Source of the DNA: Pseudomonas rhizosphaerae
Lineage (GTDB): Bacteria; Pseudomonadota; Gammaproteobacteria; Pseudomonadales; Pseudomonadaceae
Direction of reading: 5' to 3'
Length of the DNA: 64,000 nt
NCBI RefSeq assembly: GCF_000761155.1
Contig: NZ_CP009533.1
Span: forward strand, 1,178,001 to 1,242,000
The notes under the pieces are model-generated. The model did no database searches. It was not told where the DNA came from and saw only the letters and a program-made list of their open reading frames with translations. A program made the translations under genes and the position numbers. Shown here piece after piece: positions 57,533-64,000 of this stretch. The first letter of the stretch is position 1. Each line of letters starts with the position of its first letter.

Positions 57533-58330
57533 TCAGTCTTTGTCCTTGTTCAAGCGGTTCGCACCCCAGGTGAGCAGCAACACGAAGAAGAAATAGGAAA
57601 TCACCAAGGCGCTGTTGAAGTGGCCGCTGCTGTTGCGCATGTTGTTCAGGTACACCTGCAGGGTTTCATAGCGAGTGCCGACCAACAGGTTGGCGAACAC
57701 GAACTCGCCGAACAGGAACGAGAACGACAGCAGCAGGGCAATCATCAGGCCCTTGCGCAGGTTGGGCAGCACCACCAGGAACGCTGCCTGGAAGGTGCTG
57801 GCGCCCAGCAGTTGCGCCGCGTCCATCAGATCGCGCAGGTTGATCGCCTGCAGGTTGTTGGTAATGGCTCGGTACATGAAGGGCAGGGCCACGGTGAAGT
57901 AGCAGCCGATCAGGATCCACGGCGTGCCGACCATGGCCAGCGGGCCGGAGCCGTACAGGTTCAACAGGCCCACCGAGGAGACCACCGGCGGCACGGCGAA
58001 GGGCAGCAGGATGAGGATGTTCATCAGCGCGTCCAGCCTGGGGAAGTGGTAGTGCACGACGAACAGCAGCGGCAGGATCAGCAGCACTGAGAGCACCAGG
58101 GCGCCGACGCAGACCACCAGCGACTGGGCGAAGGCCTGGAGGAAGCGCGGGTCGCCCCACAGTTGCAGGTACCACTTGAAGGTCAGACCGCTGGGCAGGA
58201 TCGAGGCCGACCAGCTGGTGGCGAACGAATACAGCAGGGTGCCGGCCAACGGCAGCAGCAGAATCAGAAACAGCAGCCACACCACGACTCTGTGGTAGAG
58301 GCTGGGGACGTTGTGTTCAGCGCGCGACAT
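57533..58330 (-). CDS. ABC importer permease 2
   Basis: A 265-residue inner-membrane subunit with six hydrophobic helices. The coupling EAA-type loop is DLMDAAQLLGASTFQAAFLVVLPNLRKG (about residues 180-205). Its start overlaps the end of the other permease gene by 14 bases. It belongs to the binding-protein-dependent type I importers together with the ATPase gene downstream. Confidence 0.93.
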   Translation of the reverse strand: MSRAEHNVPSLYHRVVVWLLFLILLLPLAGTLLYSFATSWSASILPSGLTFKWYLQLWGDPRFLQAFAQSLVVCVGALVLSVLLILPLLFVVHYHFPRLDALMNILILLPFAVPPVVSSVGLLNLYGSGPLAMVGTPWILIGCYFTVALPFMYRAITNNLQAINLRDLMDAAQLLGASTFQAAFLVVLPNLRKGLMIALLLSFSFLFGEFVFANLLVGTRYETLQVYLNNMRNSSGHFNSALVISYFFFVLLLTWGANRLNKDKD

Positions 58331-59159
58331 GGTAGCTCCTGCGCAACAGCCATTGATGGGCCAGGGTGACCAGGGTCATCAGGCCCACCAGAATCATCGC
58401 CAGGGCACTGGCCAGGTTGGGGTCCAGGCTGATGTCGCCGGCCACCATGGCGGCGATGCGGATCGGCAGCACGTTGAAATTGCCCGTTGTCAGCGCGTAC
58501 ACCGTGGCATACGCGCCCAAGGCATTGGCCAGCAGGATGACGAAGGTGCCCAGCAGCGCCGGGGTCAGCACCGGCAAGCCGATGTAACGCCAGTAGGCCC
58601 AGCCGTTGGCGCCGAGCAGGGCGGCGGACTCGCGCCAGTCTTCGCGCAGGGCGTCGAAGGCGGGGTAGAGCAGCAGGACGCCCAGCGGAATCTGAAAATA
58701 GGTGTAGGTGATAATCAGGCCGGTCTTGGAGTAGAGGTTGAAATCGTCGATCAGGCCGCTTTGCTTGAGCGCCAGGGTGATGGCGCCGTTGAAACCCAGC
58801 AGGATGATGAAAGCGAAGGCCAGCGGCACGCCGGAAAAATTGCTGGTCATGTTGGCAAAGGCGCTGACGAAATCCCGCAGCCGGGAGTCGACCCGACGCA
58901 GGGAGTAGGCGCCGATGACGGCGATGACGATGCCGAACAGGCTCGACCAGAAGCTGATTTCCAGGCTGAACTGGATGGCCTGGCGATAGAAACGCGAGTT
59001 GAAAGCCTTGCTGAAGTTGTCCAGGCTCCAGCCGGCGTCGGTTTGCACGCTGTGGATGGCCACCCAGGCGAGGGGGGCGAGCTGGAAGACGATGAAGAAC
59101 AGGGCGAAGGGCGCCAGCAGGAGCAGGGCCAGGGTTCTGCCGCGGGTGAGGGTGATCAC
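58317..59159 (-). CDS. ABC importer permease 1
   Basis: A 280-residue inner-membrane subunit. It starts MITLTRGRTLALLLLAPFAL, has six helices and the coupling loop ALREDWRESAALLGANGWAYWRYIGLPVLTPALLG (about 210-245). It pairs with permease 2 to form the channel. A 238-base gap with inverted REP elements separates it from the binding-protein gene, which is therefore expressed with its own level. Confidence 0.93.
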   Translation of the reverse strand: MITLTRGRTLALLLLAPFALFFIVFQLAPLAWVAIHSVQTDAGWSLDNFSKAFNSRFYRQAIQFSLEISFWSSLFGIVIAVIGAYSLRRVDSRLRDFVSAFANMTSNFSGVPLAFAFIILLGFNGAITLALKQSGLIDDFNLYSKTGLIITYTYFQIPLGVLLLYPAFDALREDWRESAALLGANGWAYWRYIGLPVLTPALLGTFVILLANALGAYATVYALTTGNFNVLPIRIAAMVAGDISLDPNLASALAMILVGLMTLVTLAHQWLLRRSYHVAR

Positions 59160-59204
59160 TGCTGGAGGGCTCCGGGATTTCGGGGTGCAGGGAAAATGGG
59201 TGTT

Positions 59205-59390
59205 GACTCATTCGCGGCCGATGACCACTCCCACGGTGAGGCGGTGTCAGGGTGGGAGCGGAGGGTTGCCTTGAAACATCACTGCGGTGTATCAGGTTTA
59301 CTGCGGTGAATGCTTCGCGGCCGATGACCGCTCCTACAGCGGTCAGGGTGGGAGCGGTCAGTGGCCGCGAAAGCAGCGACGCGGTGATTG
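59205..59390. repeat. Cluster of inverted REP elements within the importer operon
   Basis: Three or four family-A arms (TTCGCGGCCGATGACCACTC, TTCGCGGCCGATGACCGCTC, GTGGGAGCGGTCAGTGGCCG) occur between the binding-protein and permease genes. Such hairpins commonly raise the level of the upstream message relative to the rest, which fits the higher need for binding protein. Confidence 0.85.
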
Positions 59391-59397
59391 GCCGCAA

Positions 59398-60462
59398 TCA
59401 CTGCATCTCGAAGATCACCTGCTCCTGCCATTGCTGGGGCAGGGCTTTGGAGCTGGCTTCCCAGACATCCGGGTTCTTGATCGGGGTGACGTTGCGGTAC
59501 TGCTCGGCGGGCAGCAGCTTGGCCGCGACGTCATCCGGCAGCTTGATGTGGTCGGCACGGATCGGCCGAGCGTAGCCGCGCGCCAGGTTAATCTGCCCGG
59601 CATCGCTGAGGATGTACTCACGCGCCAGCTTGGCCGCGTTCGGGTGCTTGGCGTACTTGTTGATGATGGTGGTGTAGCCGGAGATCACCGAGCCGTCCGA
59701 GGGGATCAGTACATCGAAGCGTTTCGGATCGATCTGGTCGCGGTAGCTCAGGCCATTGAAGTCCCACACCACACCCACTTCGATCTCGCCTTTTTCCAGG
59801 GTCTGAATGGTCGGGTTGGCCAGCGACAAGCGTTTCTGCTGGGCCAGCTCGGTGAACAGTTGCAGGCCAGGGGCCAGGTTGCTCTCGTCGCCCTTGAAGG
59901 CGATGGCCGCCGCAAGTACGCCGTTGGCGGCCTGGGCCGCCGTGCTGACGTCGCCGATCGCCACCTTGTACTTGCCGTTCTTCAGGTCGGCCCAGCTTTT
60001 GGGGGCGTCTTCGGCCTTGACCAGTTGCTTGTTGATGATGAAGGCAATGGTGCCGGTGTAGGCCAGCATCCAGTGGCCATCGGCATCCTTGGCCCAGTCG
60101 GGGATCTGCGCCCAGGTGGAAGGCTTGTACGGCTGGGTCACGACCTGTTTGGTGGCAATGGGGCCGAACGCTGCACCGACATCGCCGATATCGGCACTGG
60201 CGTTGTCTTTCTCGGCGGCGAACTTAGCCACTTCCTGGGCCGAGCTCATGTCGGTGTCCATGTGCTTGAGGCCGTACTTGTTGGCCAGGTCGTCCCAGGT
60301 GCCTTTCCAGTTGGCCCAGGCATCGGGCATGCCGACGCTGTTGACCATGCCTTCGGTCTTGGCCGCGGCTTCCAGGGTGGGTAGATCGGTATCCGCGGCC
60401 GAGGCCAGGTTGCACAACGCGATGCTCGAACCTAACAGTGTGGCCAGGAAAAGCTTTTTCAT
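59398..60462 (-). CDS. ABC importer periplasmic binding protein (FbpA-like fold)
   Basis: A 354-residue periplasmic protein. The signal peptide is MKKLFLATLLGSSIALCNLASA. The two-lobed type II fold includes GMPDAWANWKGTWDDLANKYG, the ASADIGDVGAAFG ligand-side loop and EVGVVWDFNGLSYRDQ. It belongs to the same family as iron(III), AfuA-type sugar-phosphate and phosphonate-binding proteins. The ligand is not identified; the co-encoded HAD phosphatase favours a phosphorylated compound. It starts after AGGAGCACCGG and is the first gene of the cluster. Confidence 0.92.
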   Translation of the reverse strand: MKKLFLATLLGSSIALCNLASAADTDLPTLEAAAKTEGMVNSVGMPDAWANWKGTWDDLANKYGLKHMDTDMSSAQEVAKFAAEKDNASADIGDVGAAFGPIATKQVVTQPYKPSTWAQIPDWAKDADGHWMLAYTGTIAFIINKQLVKAEDAPKSWADLKNGKYKVAIGDVSTAAQAANGVLAAAIAFKGDESNLAPGLQLFTELAQQKRLSLANPTIQTLEKGEIEVGVVWDFNGLSYRDQIDPKRFDVLIPSDGSVISGYTTIINKYAKHPNAAKLAREYILSDAGQINLARGYARPIRADHIKLPDDVAAKLLPAEQYRNVTPIKNPDVWEASSKALPQQWQEQVIFEMQ

Positions 60463-60737
60463 CCGGTGCTCCTATGGGCGCCTATCGAAACGAGGGGACT
60501 GTCGACGATTGGATTGATCAGGATCAGCAATACCCGAGCCAACGTAGGGGACGCGCATGACATTTTGACGTCGAGCGCGCAGCCACAGGCATGCTCAGGG
60601 CAGTCGCGCCCCTGGAAACCAAGCGTAGACGAGATTTTCCGTTTCGATCGGTGCGGCGCGAGGATAGTTGCAAGCAGGGATGTACAAAGCGATAGCCGGG
60701 CAGGGCCGCCAAGCGGGCCCCGCGAGGCGCAGGGGGA

Positions 60738-61409
60738 TCAGTGGTTCACGGTGAAGGCCAGCATCGCCGACAGCTGGCACATCGGCCGGCCGCTTTCGGC
60801 GTGCCACTGGTTGAACGCGGCCTGCACGGCCGCCTGGTCGCGCTTGGAACTGGGCACCTTGTCGACGATCTCCTGGGCGTTCAGTGCGGCCACCACGTCC
60901 CAGCTGGGAATGAAGGTGTCCTTGCCGATCATGCGCAGGAAGCGTGGCGCCGACAGCCCGCCCATCTGGTTGCCGTGCTTGGCGATGTACTGCCACAGCC
61001 CGGTGATGTCTTCCACCGGCCAGTCGGCGATGAAGTCACCGAAACTGCCGTGCTCCATGGCCACGTCGAGAATCATCTGGGCATTACGCGGGACGCTCTT
61101 GAGCTTGCCGAAATGACGAATGATGCGGGTGTCCTGCATCAGCCGTTCCAGGCGCTCGGCGCCCATGAGCACGATCTTCTCCGGATCGAAGCCGAAGAAC
61201 ACTTCTTCGAAGGCAGGCCACTTCGAGTCAACCAGGCTGTGCTTCAAACCCGCGCGGAAGACCCGCAGGGCCATGGTCGACAGGTAGCGGTCGGCGCTGA
61301 TCTTGCGCAGCTGCGCCGGGGACTTGGCCGTGGGCAGACGCGCCTCGAGCGCTTTCTGCGAGCCGAAGCGATTAAGGCAGTATTCGTTCAGCCACTTGTA
61401 GTCTTGCAT
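60738..61409 (-). CDS. DNA-3-methyladenine glycosylase I-like protein
   Basis: A 223-residue protein of the Tag (adenine glycosylase) family, which removes 3-methyladenine from DNA. It has LSTMALRVFRAGLKHSLVDSKWPAFEEVFFGFDPEKI, the RIIRHFGKLKSVPRNAQMIL helix-hairpin part and a helical C-terminus. It lacks the Cys/His zinc pattern of E. coli Tag at the ends, as other pseudomonad members of this subgroup do, in my memory. The base specificity is not certain. It follows the CoaA-like kinase gene by 13 bases, so the two are likely co-transcribed. Confidence 0.85.
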   Translation of the reverse strand: MQDYKWLNEYCLNRFGSQKALEARLPTAKSPAQLRKISADRYLSTMALRVFRAGLKHSLVDSKWPAFEEVFFGFDPEKIVLMGAERLERLMQDTRIIRHFGKLKSVPRNAQMILDVAMEHGSFGDFIADWPVEDITGLWQYIAKHGNQMGGLSAPRFLRMIGKDTFIPSWDVVAALNAQEIVDKVPSSKRDQAAVQAAFNQWHAESGRPMCQLSAMLAFTVNH

Positions 61410-61422
61410 GGAGCCGGTGTCC

Positions 61423-62163
61423 TCAACTGCTGGATGAATGCACGGGCAGGTCGCCTTCGCGCAGCCAGACCTCGTCGATGCGGTGGTCCGGTGCCTTGTG
61501 CAGAACCATCTGCGCCCGATCGCGGGTCACCAGGATGTTTTCCGTGAGGTTCTTCAGGTTGACCTCTTCCCACAAATAGTCGGCGCGCGCCTGTGCAGCG
61601 TCGCCCGATAGAGTGGTCAGGCTCATGAAGCGTTCCATGTACCAGTGACGAATGTCGGCGGTAGGGGCATCCAGGTAGATGGAGAAGTCGTGGGCATGGT
61701 CCAGCTGGAGGATGTTCAGCCCCTCCAGAATGAGGATGTCCGGCTGGTCGATCAGGTGCGAGTGCGTGTCGATGTCCTTGATCGCCTGGGAATAGACCGG
61801 CACCTGCAAATCACGGACGCCCTGCCTGAGATCGTGCAGGAACGCCTTCAGGTCGTCGGTGCGGTAGCTTTCCGGGAAGCCCTTGCGCGGCATCAGCTGA
61901 CGCTCTTCCAGGATCCGGTTGGGATACAGGAAGCCATCGGTGCTGACCACCTCGACCCGCGGTGCTTCCGGCCAGCCCTCGAACCGTTCCTTGAGCAGCG
62001 TGGACAGGGTGCTCTTGCCCACGGCGACGCTGCCGGCGATGGCCACCACGAAGGTGTGCCGATGGCCTTGATAGTGCTCGCGGATGTGTTCGCTGATCCA
62101 GGCCAGCGGCGACTCGTCGCCGAACGCCATGGCGGGGTACTTGGTGTAGGCGTGGATGCTCAA
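61423..62163 (-). CDS. Short CoaA-like (type I pantothenate kinase family) kinase
   Basis: A 246-residue P-loop kinase. Residues 35-240 match E. coli CoaA closely by eye: IAGSVAVGKST, VEVVSTDGFLYPN, RKGFPESY, PVYSQAIKDI, QPDILILEGLNILQ and DFSIYLDAP. About 70 N-terminal residues of CoaA are absent. Pseudomonads are known to rely on the type III enzyme CoaX, so this may be a second pantothenate kinase or a related kinase with another substrate. It lies between the Tag-like and wrbA genes on the same strand. Confidence 0.82.
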   Translation of the reverse strand: MSIHAYTKYPAMAFGDESPLAWISEHIREHYQGHRHTFVVAIAGSVAVGKSTLSTLLKERFEGWPEAPRVEVVSTDGFLYPNRILEERQLMPRKGFPESYRTDDLKAFLHDLRQGVRDLQVPVYSQAIKDIDTHSHLIDQPDILILEGLNILQLDHAHDFSIYLDAPTADIRHWYMERFMSLTTLSGDAAQARADYLWEEVNLKNLTENILVTRDRAQMVLHKAPDHRIDEVWLREGDLPVHSSSS

Positions 62164-62202
62164 GCGTGGCCCGCCATCGTGCGATGCAACCTGCGATTCG
62201 AC

Positions 62203-63158
<956 letters not shown>

Positions 63159-63258
63159 GGGAAAAGTCGCCTCCGGCATCCAGTGGCGGGTATTCTAACC
63201 ACGTGGCGGTATTCGGTCGCCTTTTTCGCATGGCCGCAGGAATAAGGAAGGGTTAAGC

Positions 63259-63744
63259 ATGAGATGGCGTATCAAGGCCAACCTCGCCCAGTTGGCGGGC
63301 CTGCTGCTGGCAGCGGCGTTGCTGGGCGGTTGCGGGGCCGACTACGGGCCCGATCAGCATGGCAACCCGGTATCCGCCAAGACCCTGGACAAGCAGTGGC
63401 TGGTGGTCAACTACTGGGCGGTCTGGTGCGGGCCATGCCGTCGCGAGATTCCCGAACTCAACGCATTGTCGCAGAGCCTGCAAGGGCAGGGCGTCAGCGT
63501 CGTCGGTGTCAACTTCGACAACCTGCAAGGGGATGAACTGAAGGCGGCCGCCAGCACCCTGGGGATTGATTTCACCGTACTCGCCCAAGACCCGGCCCCC
63601 CGCTTCGACTTGCCCCGCAGCCAGGCCTTGCCGGTCACCTTCATCATCGATGCCCAAGGCAAGCTTCGCGATCAACTGATGGGTGAGCAGACCGCCGCAG
63701 GCATCGAGGCGCGCCTGGCGACATTGCAGGGCGGCGAACGGTGA
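63259..63744 (+). CDS. tlpA: TlpA-like thioredoxin lipoprotein
   Basis: A 161-residue periplasm-facing lipoprotein. The signal peptide ends in the lipobox LLGGC (Cys25), and the thioredoxin domain has NYWAVWCGPCRREIPELNAL and the cis-Pro part ALPVTFIID. The CGPC centre is that of strong reductants such as thioredoxin. It is divergent to arsC-wrbA, and I recall the same neighbours in P. putida. It probably reduces periplasmic disulfides, possibly for cytochrome c maturation. Confidence 0.92.
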   Translation: MRWRIKANLAQLAGLLLAAALLGGCGADYGPDQHGNPVSAKTLDKQWLVVNYWAVWCGPCRREIPELNALSQSLQGQGVSVVGVNFDNLQGDELKAAASTLGIDFTVLAQDPAPRFDLPRSQALPVTFIIDAQGKLRDQLMGEQTAAGIEARLATLQGGER

Positions 63745-63983
63745 GCAGTCGTAGCAGGGCCTGGCGCGCGGCAATCCTTGTACGCGACCAGGCTCGGACG
63801 CGGTGTTACGCAGTTTGTAACTGAATTGACGTTGGTCATCAGCTCCGGTTCGGATGGCCTCGGTGCTAGCATTACCGATGGCCTCGCGAAAGTGCGAGAC
63901 TGATCGTGAGGATCAAGCAGGCCTCATGAGGATACTTGGATCAAGGATGATTATCTTGAGTGACAATACTATAGAGGCAATTT
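63745..63983. other. Intergenic region at the right edge
   Basis: About 240 bases, AT-richer toward the end, with short inverted pieces (ATGGCCTCG repeated, GCGAGAC) but no clear terminator. A promoter-like TATAGAGG-containing stretch precedes the possible gene at 63984. Confidence 0.4.
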
Positions 63984-64000
63984 ATGAGAAAATGTATGTC
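63984..64000 (+). CDS. Possible start of a gene cut by the window edge
   Basis: The ATG at 63984 follows AGAGGCAATTT and reads MRKCM before the edge. Too little is visible to name it; the ribosome-like site is the only support. Confidence 0.3.

Overview
The window looks like a Pseudomonas chromosome, closest in style to the P. putida group. The evidence is high GC, gene neighbourhoods typical of pseudomonads (phaJ4-fadD2-fadD1-hrpA, glpFKRD, leuCD-methyltransferase-leuB-asd, arsC-wrbA-tlpA), and many REP elements, including one close to the 35-bp REP form I remember from P. putida. There is no rRNA, no canonical tRNA, no CRISPR array, no transposase and no prophage. Species-level statements are inference from memory, since no search could be run.

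Layout. 1-2.7 kb: the 5' part of metG (minus strand), then two small conserved-looking ORFs. 2.7-12.2 kb: a fatty-acid block with an (R)-enoyl-CoA hydratase (phaJ4 type), tandem acyl-CoA synthetases fadD2/fadD1, the RNA helicase hrpA and a KAS III-like condensing enzyme. 12.3-21.7 kb: a porin, a FemAB-like protein, an ABC exporter, a periplasmic cyclophilin, a LysR regulator divergent from an EamA transporter, a HigBA-like toxin-antitoxin pair and a SotB-like exporter. 21.9-25.9 kb: a complete FecI/FecR/TonB-receptor iron-signalling cassette. 26-32.3 kb: two amino-acid-type chemoreceptors flanking a beta-barrel protein, an NTF2-like protein and a small lipoprotein. 32.5-33.5 kb: composite REP repeats and a DUF3077-like gene behind a long structured leader. 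33.5-38.2 kb: an MscS-family channel, a DEAD-box helicase, a small regulator-like protein, a second EamA transporter and a 41-codon ORF too small for routine gene callers. 38.3-43.4 kb: the glycerol regulon glpF-glpK-glpR-glpD. 43.7-51.5 kb: ybaK, a PhzF-like protein, a LysR regulator divergent from leuCD, a methyltransferase, leuB and asd. 51.6-63.8 kb: a TlpA-like protein with an Lgt-like membrane domain, a two-component system, a DTW-domain protein, a five-gene ABC importer plus HAD phosphatase, a Tag-like glycosylase, a short CoaA-like kinase, wrbA, arsC and a thioredoxin lipoprotein. A possible gene starts at the right edge.

How the genes work together. Exogenous fatty acids are activated by FadD1/2, and beta-oxidation intermediates can be diverted by PhaJ4 toward PHA and by the KAS III-like enzyme back into synthesis. 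Glycerol is imported, phosphorylated and oxidised under GlpR. Leucine synthesis and the first branch of the aspartate pathway sit together. A-rich motifs of the Crc/Hfq type lie at fadD2, fadD1 and glpK, which suggests carbon catabolite control of lipid and glycerol use.

The strongest candidates for something undescribed are the DUF3077 leader (mutually exclusive terminator and anti-terminator-like hairpins followed by a tRNA-like three-way junction), the 41-codon ORF behind a terminator-like hairpin, the 16-bp palindrome just upstream of the toxin start, and a PhzF-like enzyme whose catalytic Glu position is Gly.
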